A stretch of 64,000 nt of DNA from Amoebophrya sp. A120 (taxonomy: Eukaryota; Sar; Dinophyceae; Syndiniales; Amoebophryaceae): the NCBI GenBank assembly GCA_905178155.1, contig CAJINV010000001.1, positions 3,611,706 through 3,675,705 on the forward strand, in the 5' to 3' direction. How positions within the stretch are numbered: position 1 is the first letter of the stretch; every line of letters starts with the position of its first letter. Position numbers and translations under genes: made by a program. Below are positions 1 to 9,643 of the stretch, piece by piece. The notes below the pieces were generated by a model. That model made no database searches, was not told the origin of the DNA, and saw only the letters and a list, made by a program, of their open reading frames with translations.

Positions 1-107
1 AGAAACCGGGAAAAGAGAAACCGGGAAAAGAGAAACCGAGAAAAGAGAAACCGAGAAAAGAGAAGCCGGAAAAAGACAAACCGGAAAAAGAGCAACCGAG
101 ACCCCCG
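1..107. repeat. minisatellite block, purine-strand orientation
   Basis: Tandem units of about 15 bp of the type AGAAACCGAGAAAAG fill this stretch. They are the reverse-complement sense of the TTCTCGG/TTTCC units that start right after it, so the array changes strand near position 105. It lies upstream of the last exon of the gene at 552 and is probably inside that gene's intron. Confidence 0.85.
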
Positions 108-494
108 GTTCTCGGTTTCCGATTCTCGGTTCTCGGTTTCCGATTCTCGGTTCTCGGTTTCCGATTCTCGGTTTCCGATTCTCGGTTTCCGATTCTCGGT
201 TCTCGGTTTCCGATTCTCGGTTGTTTCAGGTTCTCGGTTCTCGGTTTCCAATTCTCGGCTCTCGGTTTCCGATTCTCGGTTTCCGGTTTCCGATTCTCGG
301 TTTCCGATTCTCCGTTTCAGGTTCTCGGTTCTCGGTTTCCAATTCTCGGTTCTCGGTTTGCGATTCTCGGTTCTCGGTTTCCGATTCTCGGTTTCCGATT
401 CTCGGTTCTCGGTTTCCGATTCTCGGTTTCCGATTCTCGGTTCTCGGTTTCCGATTCTCGGTTTCCGATTCTCGGTTTGCGATTCTCGGTTTTT
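108..494. repeat. TTCTCGG / TTTCCGA minisatellite array A
   Basis: Dense 7-bp and 14-bp units alternate TTCTCGG with TTTCCGA, with many small variants. Long open frames on both strands here (RFSVSDSRF-like peptides) come only from the repeat. The array ends in the flank CCTGGCCAAAGCTTAACTTG (503-522), which also follows array B near 2780, so the two arrays probably share an origin. Confidence 0.9.
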
Positions 495-551
495 TACGCC
501 CTGGCCAAAGCTTAACTTGATATATCAAATCACAACTTGAACTTCTTTGAG

Positions 552-823
552 GTCGTCCCGCCGATACAACTGACTCCGACGAGGATTGGGGCGATGCTGG
601 AAACGGTGGCTGGATGACTGCGCTTGACCACGATATGGATGTGCCCGAGAGTCAGGTCTTCACCGGCAGGGCCAACATCGCACAGGATTGGCACGACGAG
701 GATTCCGCGAGCCAGACCGGCGGCGACTTGTCGGACTTTCTCGGGTCGCAAATGGCAAGTGGGATCGGCGGCATGAGCATGGGCGCGCCGCAGAAAGGCA
801 CGGGCAAGAAGGGAAAGAGGTGA
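552..823 (+). CDS. last exon of an off-window gene (unrecognised)
   Basis: The frame is open after an AG acceptor at 550-551 and ends with TGA at 821-823. It encodes about 90 residues rich in Asp, Trp and Gly (DSDEDWGDAG, then QDWHDEDSASQTGGDLSDFL) with a lysine-rich end, KGTGKKGKR. The in-frame stop just upstream of the acceptor (548-550) and the lack of a convincing ATG suggest a terminal exon whose upstream exons lie before the window. That would place the minisatellite in an intron. I recognise no family. Acidic Trp motifs and a basic tail occur in many adaptor-type proteins but are not diagnostic. Exon status rests on composition and the acceptor only. Confidence 0.45.
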
Positions 824-980
824 AGTCACCGACTGAAGATCATGTAAGTACTTGTTTTCGCTGTACAATATGAATACAATAGACTACTTGTAAAAATGAA
901 ATGCTCGTCTCATCTCAGTCGTCCCACGACCACGAGTGAGCAAGCAATATACGAAATTTCACTTTTCCATTGATTACAAA

Positions 981-1060
981 CGGAGGCCGCGGTCGTGATC
1001 TACCCGGTACTTCTGACGATCGGAGGCTGCGGTTGTGATCTACCCGGTACTTCTGACGAA
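981..1060. repeat. 40-bp tandem duplication
   Basis: 981-1020 and 1021-1060 are two head-to-tail copies differing at three positions. Each carries GTGATCTACCCGGTACTTCT. It is intergenic; no function is visible. Confidence 0.9.
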
Positions 1061-1370
1061 CTTGTTCTTTTATTCGATCATCGACATTACACCGTAACTC
1101 GCTTCACTTGTTCGCACCTACCGCGGTCGACAAGCGTGAATCTCCAAGAATGTTTCCGAAAAAAGCGAAAGAGACGCGGGCGAAGTAGAGCCCCACAGGT
1201 GGTACTGTGTGGGCACTTGAGTCTGCTTCTAAGTGTTGGCGTTATTTCAACTGGATGTGAATTCATGTATCTAAAGTCAAAACCGTTATCCTGTATGTAT
1301 AAAACCAAGTGCTGAATGAAGCGCACTATTTGTACTTACGTATTTGTTGCCTGACTATCCCACCAAAAGC

Positions 1371-1439
1371 AATCCACCTATAGTATGCAGCACTGCAACT
1401 GCCTCATGTTGGGTCGTATCAACGTTCGTTGTTCGTGAA
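1371..1439 (+). repeat. dispersed repeat, copy 1
   Basis: This copy starts AATCCACCTATAGTATGCAG and runs through CACTGCAACTGCCTCATG to GTTCGTTGTTCGTGAA. The same sequence recurs at 2801, 4680 and (right part only) 6526, always on the same strand. Copies 1 and 3 share the left extension AATCCACCTA; copies 2, 3 and 4 continue with TCTTGAAA on the right. It encodes nothing convincing. Confidence 0.9.
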
Positions 1440-1542
1440 ACGCGCCGCTGCCGCACCAGCCGCCGCCTGGTCTGGGGTTGGAAGTCGAAATGGTGTTGCG
1501 ACTCGGTGGACCTGTTCCTCGAATTTATGCAGTGCCAATATG

Positions 1543-1615
1543 TCTGGGTCTGGATCTGGAAAGATACAAGCTTGTCATGCTGTCTTCGGATTCTAAAAAA
1601 ATCTGTATTCAATGC
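1543..1615 (+). repeat. relic resembling the intronic element at 28119
   Basis: TGTCTGGGTCTGGA, then a CTTGTCATGC motif, then AAAAAATCTGT occur in the same order and similar spacing as in the left half of the intron at 28119-28378. It lies outside any gene I can support. The match is partial and made by eye. Confidence 0.5.
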
Positions 1616-1808
1616 GGAGCAAAACTGAGTAGNACCGAGAAAGAGAATTGTGGGCCGAGGCCCGGAACTTTGCACCAAGAAAGAGAATTGTGAACCGAGA
1701 CCGAGGCGAGACTAGTGCGACCGGGGGCGCGAACGCTTTCTCTTTGATGCTCTTCCCCGCGCGCTGGGGGGGGGCCGCGCTGCCTTCCCCATCGACCTAC
1801 CCGCCGGC

Positions 1809-2470
1809 GTTTTCGCACTTGAGTGGCGCCGGCGTTTCTTTGCTGGTGTTTTCCCTCTTGAATCGTTGGGGGTGCTTTTTGTTTTCTCGTCGGAGGCTTT
1901 TTCCACGTGCCTCGCGCGGAATTATCTCTGCGCGCGCCCACAGGGCGACGCTGTCGCGCGGTGTTCCTTTGCTCCCCACGCCCCGTGTTCTCTGGTCGGT
2001 GCGGCCGGGGGACCCTACCACTTACGCAACCACAGCCGGCGCAAGCGTCTGCGCATCGGCATTTTCGCACTTGAATGGCGCCGGTGTTTCTTGGCCTTTG
2101 TTTTCGCACTTGAATCTTGGGGGTGTTTCCGTTCTATTGTCTTCAGCGCTGGGTGTGGGCCTTGCCTACTATCAAGCAGGCGCGTTGCCTGCTGCGGCTG
2201 GTTTCACCATCGGCAGAACCACGGCCGCCGCGGGCCGTGGCGCTGACGTTTTCGCACTTGAATGGCGCCGGTGTTTCTTGGCCTTTGTTTTCGCACTTGA
2301 ATGCCCTCGGTTTTTTTTGTTTCCTCACCGCTTCGGCCTGTTCGATCGCCGTCACTCCTACTTTTCTCAGAACCAGTCTGCGCTCGGAAAGGCAGTCGCG
2401 CAAGTGATTTCCAACAGAAAATCGCTTGCATTTTTGCCGTTGAATGGCGCCGGTGTTTTTGGTGTTTTTC
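1809..2470 (+). repeat. diverged repeats built on CACTTGAATGGCGCCGGTG
   Basis: A 54-bp unit beginning TTTTCGCACTTGAATGGCGC occurs essentially identically at 2062-2115 and 2249-2302. Diverged copies lie at about 1809-1865 and 2429-2470. The CACTTGAAT motif is itself repeated inside the unit. Copies are separated by unrelated GC-rich sequence, so this is a dispersed cluster rather than a clean tandem array. In translation it gives FSHLNGAGVSWPLFSHLN-like peptides, which I regard as spurious. Confidence 0.75.
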
Positions 2471-2572
2471 TTTCACAACACACCAAAAAAAATTTTTCGG
2501 CCCTGCGGGGCTATCTTTTTTTTGCGGTGTGATTTTCCTCCTGAATGAGAAACGCGCACTCTACGGCGACCC

Positions 2573-2755
2573 ATTCTCGGCTTCGGGTTTTCAGTTCTCG
2601 GTTTTCAATTCTCGGTTCTCGGTTTTCAATTCTCGGTTCTCGGTTCTTGGTTTTCAATTCTCGGTTTCGGGTTTTCAGTTCTCGGTTCTCGGTTTTCAAT
2701 TCTCGGTTCTCGGTTTTCAATTCTCGGCTCTCGGTTCTCGGTTCTCGGTTTTGCG
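2573..2755. repeat. TTCTCGGTTTTCAA minisatellite array B
   Basis: Units of TTCTCGG and TTTTCAA alternate with some tandem TTCTCGG runs. Its base differs from array A (TTTTCAA instead of TTTCCGA), but the flank after it, ACCCTGGCCATGGCTTAACT (2778-2797), matches the flank of array A. Dispersed-repeat copy 2 follows at once. Confidence 0.9.
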
Positions 2756-2800
2756 TTGCTCCATTCGGCTCATTTTTACCCTGGCCATGGCTTAACTTGA

Positions 2801-2876
2801 TAGTATGCAGCACTGCAACTGCCTCATGTTGGGTCGTATCAACGTTCGTTGTTCGTGAATCTTGAAAATCATTGGA
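2801..2876 (+). repeat. dispersed repeat, copy 2
   Basis: This copy joins directly onto the minisatellite B flank (GCTTAACTTGA then TAGTATGCAG). It continues past GTTCGTGAA into TCTTGAAAATCATTGGA, an extension shared with copy 4. Confidence 0.9.
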
Positions 2877-3058
2877 ACGAAAAAAATCTGTCCTGTTAAC
2901 GCTAGCAATAGTGCTGGCTTTTGTTGTACTTGTAGATTAAGTCTTCGTTACTCAAGATAAGTCCTCGTGTCCGTCCGTCTTGCTTCTACCGTCTTCTGCG
3001 CGTGCGGACTAACGCTTAATCGTTGCCTGGCGTTTTGGATCCGTCCCGGCCCTGAACC

Positions 3059-4149
3059 ATGGCACCCCAACTCGAAGTTCCGTCGTCCGCCTTTTTTCCG
3101 GGACAGCAACAGATTCCACCGATTAACGATAAGAGCGACGGTGATAACACCGAGGACGAGGACATGGAACAAACGCCCGCGAAGCAATTGTCGGCCGGTA
3201 TTGCGCCGCAGGTGGGGATGCGAATGGTCGGAACGATTGTGCGGGAGATCTACCACAAGGTTAAGGACAAGGATGGCAACGTGATCCGGGTCGGGGACAG
3301 CAAGGGTTACGGATTCATTCGCCCGCATAAGCAACTCAGCCTGGAGAACTTCCTCGGGCACAAAACAGGGGGTCGCTTCACCAACTTTGTCAGTGTGTCG
3401 CCGGATTTTATTGCGGAACTGTCGGAGTTGTCCAAGGAGTTCAAATCCAAGAATGACCTGTTTGTGCACAAGCGGTCCGTCGTTGAGGGCGACTGGGGTG
3501 TGGGCTGTGTGGCCGAATTCACTGTTGCACCGGGCCGGGAGGAGGGCAAGCTTGAGGCGCGCATGGTGCAAATCCTGGCTGTGGATCCCCGCTGCCCGAC
3601 TCTGGACGCGCTAGCGAAGAAGGTTCAGTGGCTCGAGGGGCAGTTAAAGTTGTCCAATAAAAAATCCAACGACGCGGTGGCGACCGCTGAAGCCGCAAAG
3701 GTGACCTCGGCGCAGGCAGCGGCCAAAGTGCAGCAGGTCGAAACCTCCACCAACCAGCGCCTGGGCACGCTCGAAGCCGGGTTACAGGAGTCCGCGCAGG
3801 TGGCGCGTGACACGAAGAGAGACGTGGAGGCGGTGAAAAAGGAGGTTGTTACCCAGCAAGCGACCCTTGCGGAGATCCTGTTGCATGTCAAGCAGAACTC
3901 CGCTGCATCGGCCCAGCCGGCGAAGCGCAATGAGGATGAGGAAGAGGGTATCGCTATTGCTCCTTCGTGCGAACAGTCTTCATCTTCGTGTTCATCTTCT
4001 TCGTCATCTTCATCTTCTTCATCACAGCACTGCCTCAACAACATAAATTTCCACATCTCATCATCACAGGTCATTCCGGCGATGACAAGAGACGCAAGAT
4101 GGCCGGCGCTGGAGCTGCTGAGCCGACAAACCTACAGCAGCCGTGCTGA
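3059..4149 (+). CDS. cold-shock-domain / coiled-coil protein
   Basis: Preferred model has two exons, 3059-3947 and 4070-4149, with a 122-nt GT-AG intron, giving 322 aa. A cold-shock-type nucleic-acid-binding domain spans about residues 53-168. It contains GTIVREI, the RNP1-like KGYGFI, the RNP2-like DLFVHKRSV, and a C-terminal strand EARMVQIL. About 40 residues are inserted between the two RNP motifs, more than in a typical cold-shock domain. A coiled coil follows at about 185-290, then an acidic run and a basic end HSGDDKRRK. Known family members bind single-stranded RNA or DNA; a role in mRNA handling is inferred. Alternatives: unspliced, the frame runs to a stop at 4747 (562 aa); an acceptor at 4192-4193 would give another in-frame joint to that long tail. 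The Ser run at about 3976-4025 would then be intronic. Confidence 0.75.
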
Positions 4150-4193
4150 TAAGCAGGTTGCGGCACCACGTCGGCTTTTTGTTGGTGTTGCAG

Positions 4194-4747
4194 CCGGAGA
4201 TGAGGAGTTTGATGAGAATCTTGATGTGAAGAACAATTTTGAAAACGAGGACTTTGTACAAGAGCAACCTGATGACAAAGAATCGTCGTGCTTGTCTCGC
4301 CGACTGTCGGAATTGTCGGTAGCAGTCCAGTCAGATTTTGTTGAGAGCCCGCAAAACGAAAACCATTCTTCGAACGACAATCCTTCCATCTGTAAAACGA
4401 ACGATCTGAACCAGCATGCAACTGCTGCATGTGATGAAAGGGCCTCGGCAGCAGGTCCGTCGCACACCAGGCAGTTGGTGTCTCATGCGTTCAACGCTCT
4501 GTGTTCCTTTGGTCGTCGTGACTCTGTTGTCGCAGGGTCGGACACCTCTCCAAAAACACCTGATCGACGATGGCCCGAGAAGACTGCCGTCCCCGCAGTT
4601 AACGAGGCACAGTACGACCCCTTTGTGACGCCGCCCCCGCGCACAAGGACTATTTGGGACCCAGGCATCAGAACAGCCGAATCCACCTATAGTATGCAGC
4701 ACTGCAACTGCCTCATGTTGGGTCGTATCAACGTTCGTTGTTCGTGA
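4194..4747 (+). CDS. possible alternative 3' exon, ends in a repeat
   Basis: This segment stays open in the frame of exon 1 of the cold-shock gene and reads like real protein, acidic and Ser/Pro-rich (AGDEEFDENLDVKNNFENED, later DPFVTPPPRTRTIWDPG). It starts after a good acceptor, TTGTTGGTGTTGCAG, at 4179-4193, and splicing 3947 to 4194 (246 nt removed) keeps frame. Its last 22 codons and its TGA stop come from dispersed-repeat copy 3, so the original 3' end may have been cut off by that insertion. It could also be non-coding or belong to a broken neighbour. Confidence 0.35.
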
Positions 4748-4756
4748 ATCTTGAAA
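4680..4756 (+). repeat. dispersed repeat, copy 3
   Basis: This copy has both the left extension (AATCCACCTA) and the right end (GTTCGTGAATCTTGAAA). The 3' tail ACGTTCGTTGTTCG is repeated twice more just downstream (to about 4792). It overlaps the end of the long open frame and supplies its stop codon. Confidence 0.9.
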
Positions 4757-7304
4757 CGTTCGTTGTTCGTGTTCAACGTTCGTTGTTCGCACCAAGTACC
4801 TCAGTCAGCCGAGAATCAAACAGCTAAGCTATCGACTATATCTGATAAAAAAGCCCAGCAGTGTGCCGCAATTTCTCAATTTCTACAAAGAGGTAGGAGA
4901 CATCTACCCGGGCGTACTACCAAGTGGTGTGCGATCCGCCATACAGTGCCACCCGGTGACCGAAAAACAAGAAGCAACACCATACGAACCGGAAAAACTC
5001 CGCTCAGCGGTGAGCGCTGCGCTCATCGAGAAGCTCGCGCCTTGGGTGCGAGAAGTGTAGAAAAACCGATGGTAGGATGGAAAACGGGTGTTGAGGTGAT
5101 GAAAGGCCTCAAACTGGCTACAGACCGTGACAAGAAAAGGAGTCCTTGCACAGAGAGAGCACAACGCCGAAACCTGCACCGAAAACCACCGAAATCCAGA
5201 AGGCTGTGCTACCGCGCTGGAAGTCTAGTGTGGAGGTGAAGGGCGAATGCGAGCGGGCAAAGCATCCAAGGGCGAGGGGTGTTAGGGCGGGCGGACCGGA
5301 ACCTTTCCCGAGGCGCAGCGCACGCAAGCACCAGCTCAACACTAACATGCGAAAACCGACGGACGGCGGCCGAGCTGGAGGAGAAGTAGGTGGAAAAGGA
5401 GCAAGTGCAGCGATGCGAAAATAAAAATATTTTAGTCTAGCGGTCTCATCCTCACTACAAATAAAAAAACGTCACTCCCTCAGGAGCGAAGTTGCCGACA
5501 CGGAAAAAGCTAACATGATAAAGTGCCTGAAAATACACCTTGTGGCAGGCGGAACAGCAACACCGAGACAGAAGGAAGATACGATAGCAACTAGAACAAC
5601 TAGAGAGAGAGGGCGCGGGGAGTGTTCTGTACTGGTGACATCTTCTCATCTTCATCCCGCACGCGCGGCCGGGCCCTTGGCCATACATCCCCATCTGCGG
5701 GCACCTTGGGCGCAAGAACGATCACAACAGGTCACGCCCGCGTCTAGGTCAAGAAAACCAACCGAAGCGAAAGGCAAACGAGATGAGGAAAGATATTTAT
5801 CTGGACCCCAAGCTGCTGAGATGTCGATAGATCCTGATATTGATTTTCTCAGATAGAGACTCCTGATGTATCCCCATCTTTTCTCGATTCAAGGTGCAAA
5901 TCCATACATATTAGAATTCCCCGCGAACCAGTGCAGCCGCTCAGTGGAAGAATCTCAGATTTTTGAAGGCGCAGCTAAAGTTCGCGTCTTGCATTCGTAG
6001 ACGCGGACTTTGTAGAACCAGACGAAGATCCGGCCAGAACCACCCGAGAGAGGGTGGTAGCATGGCAAATATGTTACCACCTTGAAGAGCCTGATCGAGA
6101 CAAAAACGGGAGGTGAGCTCTGCCGCAAGCTGCTCCAGGGCGGAGGCAGCGCAAAGTCTACAGAGTTAAGGGACAAGCACCTAGCATATATGGTGCCCGA
6201 TATGACCCTAAACTCGCCCAAGCCCCGGACCGTCCCAGAGTAGACAGCCGCACCACAGAGGGTAAGCTTGTGAGCAGACGGAGCGCACCCGGCCGCGGCT
6301 CGAAGAGAAGAAGCTGCAACAGTGTACCTCAGTGCCCGCAACTCGAAGAGTGGTAGTTGCATCATGGCGCGTCTGGTACAAGGAACAGGAGTGAATGCTG
6401 GCCGAGTAGGTGTTTCTCCTGAGAGCGGTGCCTCCCTGCTCGTTTCCTCCGGGTGGTCTGCGACATCATGTTCCACTTGATAGCACTATGTATAGCTAAA
6501 AACAGGTGTGAAGGATCCTCCTCCTCCTCATGTTGGGTCGTATCAACGTTCGTGGTTCGTGAATCTTGAAAATCATTGGAATTCGAAATGCAAAGAGAGC
6601 TAGAGCTTAGAAGAGATAATTGCTGGAGCGAAATTGTTGTGACAGAGAGATTTCGCAACGACCCGTGGGGAGCACAGAGTGATTCTTGAGTGAGTTAGAG
6701 CGGTGAGGAGCGATTGTAGATGACGGCTCAGTGTGGTAATTTCGTAAAACACGCTCGTAATTCATTGGGTCTGGGCGGACCTTATCAATCGTAATTCATC
6801 GGAGAAGGGGAATTTGAAAGTCGCTGTCGTATTAGTCGTATAAAAATCTTTCAGCTTCGTCGCAGGAAATCAAGTTCCCAACATCAACAGAAAATCATGA
6901 ATGAAATATGGTCTCTCCTAGTCCTAGCACGGGATTTTTTTCGTATTGCACAGTAGGTCCACTTTGAGATCAGTAAGGAGAGCCGGCATTACGTGTCGTG
7001 GGCCAAGAAGTATACGTAATTCATTGTGTCCCGGTAACAAAGTATGTCCGCGTGGCAGTGGTTGCCGTCGTCAGCACGGTGGCTTGGGACCGGTTGAACG
7101 ACCGTTCTGCTTGTCCTCAGTTCAGATCCGAGACACAGCAGGGACAGTAGTGCGAGAGCGCGAATCGCCAACAGCAACGCTCCGTCCCCTTCAGACTGCT
7201 GCGAGTGGGGTCAAGAAGCGCGAGCTCGACGCGTTTGAGGAAACAGTGTTAGAAGATACCCTTTCCAGTATATTTACCGCTTACCTCAAAGAACTCTGCC
7301 CAAG
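4757..7304. other. long intergenic region
   Basis: No supported gene. Open frames at 4751-5239 (+) and 5955-6476 (-) lack recognisable motifs and start or splice signals. Dispersed-repeat copy 4 lies at 6526-6580. The right end should contain the promoter and 5' UTR of the B-box gene, but I see no specific element. Confidence 0.5.
6526..6580 (+). repeat. dispersed repeat, copy 4 (5' truncated)
   Basis: This copy retains only the right part from CCTCATGTTGGGTCGTATC through TCTTGAAAATCATTGGA. One base differs in the GTTCGTGGTTCGTGAA tail. The left part, including TAGTATGCAG, is missing. Confidence 0.85.
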
Positions 7305-9643
7305 ATGTTGGAGTTCAAGCCACGCACGCACTCCGATCCGGACTTGCCGCAGCTTCTGCCGCTGCCGGTCCGGCCCCACTCGTCCTACCAGGCAAAGCTG
7401 CAGTTCAAAGATCAAGCCCAGTTCGAAGAAAAGGTGGTGCATGCTATGTCCCAGAAGCTTGGAATCGACCTAATCAAGGTATGGACATTTTGATGTTTCC
7501 GTATGGTGAAAGCGTACCGCCACAGGATTTCTCTATGCAAAGTGAAATAGTTTGTTTTTGTTAGCTCCTCGCCCGAAGTTAACGAAATCGAAAATGAAAT
7601 TCCACTGTATCTATCAATATCAAATAACAGGACAACGAGTTACGATGGGTGGTTCGCGATTGCCTGCTCGGGTTGAAAGACGAGGGATGGACGTGCCAAC
7701 TGAAGGGAATGAACGACCTCGCATACCTCCACACGGCCACCGAAGAGTCCCGCTCCTTTCATCCCGTCGTCGAGATGCATCGACAACTCGGCGAACGATT
7801 AATACTGCACAAAACCCACCTGGGCGGGAAGAAAACGGACAGGTTTTACAGAATACAGCAGGCCGTGTACGAGGCAATAATGGGAGAAAGGGACGTGCGA
7901 GGGGTACAACCAAGAAACTTTTTTTTGACTCTACTAACTCCGTGCGGATAATGCGACGAAATCGAACTCTCATGTCATGCAGCGACCGGTAGCACTGGTA
8001 TAAAATAAAAACTAAAAAATGAAAACACGCAGGTAACAAATCCGAATTTGATGGAGGACGTAATTCAGTGCTTGGGAATAGACGTGCAGGATGAGCCGTA
8101 CCTGATCCGGCGCGTGAAAAACGCAATCGAAGATTCCTACTTTCGCATGAAGCACGAAGGCGCACGGTTCATTACGGTGGAAAACGTCATAAACGTCCAA
8201 ACGCTAATCGTGCACCTCGAGTTAGATCGGGTCAAGTTTCTCAGAAAAATATCGCCCTCGGGTCTACTCTACTGCATCGAATGCGAAACAGCACTGGCCG
8301 ACGTATTGAACACGCTTTTTTCTGCTTTATCGACGCGTTTACATTTTCTAAATTCACAATATAAGGAGGGTGATCATGATTCAGTTGATTCGGAAAAATA
8401 GAGGCGAATAGTGACGACCCACAAGAAGCATCTGCATCTTCTTTGTCAGAGATAGTTTTCTTGACACGGCTTTTCCGGCTTCAATGGAAAACAGGTAGCG
8501 TGCGCCGCGTGCCACGACGTCTTCTGCAATAACTGTATGGTCGCCACGCATAGTACCGGGCACCGAATGGACCATCCAGCAGTTTTCATCGAGCAGTGCG
8601 TTTGCAGCGAGTGCGAACAGCGGGCAGCATTAGTCAGGTGTCAGGACTGCGTAGACCTGTTCTGCTACGACTGCTTCAAAAATACACACCGGTACGGAAA
8701 GCGCGGAAAGCACTGCGTCAGAATACCCTACACAACTTTCTGCTACGAGTGCGACGAAAAAGAAGCACAGTACTTGTTTTCAAATTTTTGCTGATATTCA
8801 AATGCTCTTGCTCATCAAGCGAGCATACGTACATCATTTCCGTTTTCATTCTTGGCGTGATGGTGTTGGTGGTCAGTTTCTTTCGTTGTTTTCCCACGGA
8901 CGAAACACAACTACGACGGAATAAATAGGTACATCTGCATGGAGTGCGAAGACATGCTGTGCTTGTCGTGCAACACGAAGATGCACAGCAAGGGTGCCCG
9001 ACAGAACCATTCCCTCTACGGCTTGCGAAAAGCGGCGTACTCAAAGAAGTTGTTTGCGAACAATCTTGACCGCGTGATGATGATCGTGCAGAAAGACAGG
9101 GATATGGCGTTACCACTCAGCCCATGGTTTATCTTCTACGACGAGGCAAAAGCGCCATACTGGTATACAATGCGTTTTCAGTAGTTGGAAGTGCAGTTGC
9201 TTGTTTTTGTTCAACGAAGTCCACCTCCTGTATTGCATTTGCAAATCGAGATCCGTGTCTATATCTTGAATACCACGGTTGCTGCAGCTGTGATGGGTCA
9301 TATGTTGCGATCAGTTTCAGCCATCACCAAATTATAACGCAGGTACAATTTTCAAACGAGAGAGCGGGTTCGCGCAAACCCGTCAAACCTGGTGGACCCA
9401 CCGGAGAAGGCGGATCCGGCCGCGGCCTCGGCAGACCAGCAGGCCGACATGAAGCTCCCCGGCGCGACCGACTTGCTCTCGACGCACTCGGCGATCAAGG
9501 CGTCCGAGGGCGCCATCTTCGACGTGCCACCGCCCCTGCACATCAAGTTCGCGTCGCCCTCCGTGGTGCAGCCGACGAAATTTCAGAACACGGCTGTCGA
9601 AGAATTCAAGGGCGAGATCCAGAGGAGCATGGGTGGGCTGTAG
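7305..9643 (+). CDS. triple B-box zinc-finger protein with two WW-like segments
   Basis: Six exons: 7305-7478, 7631-7903, 8033-8302, 8495-8769, 8929-9162 and 9343-9643, giving 508 aa and a TAG stop. Residues about 59-105 hold a WW-like segment (RWVVRDCLLGL, GW, Y, then FHP) of the kind seen in some centrosomal proteins. Three B-box-type zinc fingers follow (about 230-350). Each has C-x2-C, C-x2-C, C-x2-C and His ligands: CIEC..CAAC..CNNC, CSEC..CQDC..CYDC, CYEC..CMEC..CLSC. A second WW-like segment follows (PWFIFYDEAKAPYWYNFQTR, then P). The tail is Ala/Pro-rich. B-boxes mediate protein contacts; a structural or ciliary role is inference. All introns are GT-AG, and in four of five both the intron and the following exon begin GTA. 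ATG 7305 is the first in frame with exon 2. Confidence 0.8.

Larger units (their letters stand above)
824..3058. other. repeat-rich intergenic region
   Basis: No supported gene. It holds the 40-bp tandem duplication, two dispersed-repeat copies, a relic resembling the intronic element at 28119, one undetermined base (N at 1633), a duplicated AGAAAGAGAATTGTG stretch (about 1639-1653 and 1677-1692), the 54-bp repeat family and minisatellite B, each listed separately. The 294-codon frame at 1648-2532 is built from repeats and is not called. 5' sequence of the gene at 3059 should lie at the right end. Confidence 0.6.

Noticed and set aside
221-540. Open frames of 60-100 codons on both strands in the minisatellite
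   Set aside because: Products of a repeat with few stop codons; no gene features.
1648-2532. 294-codon open frame on the + strand
   Set aside because: It is made of the 54-bp repeat family and GC-rich filler; the peptide repeats FSHLNGAG-like units and has no start or splice support.
3976-4025. Poly-Ser run as a functional domain
   Set aside because: It is a TCT/TTC microsatellite that the preferred model places inside an intron.
4751-5424. Overlapping frames of 162 and 92 codons
   Set aside because: Basic, low-information sequence without motifs or splice context; starts inside repeat debris.
5955-6476. Minus-strand frame of 173 codons
   Set aside because: It would be the only minus-strand gene; no recognisable motif, and its 5' end lies near dispersed-repeat copy 4.
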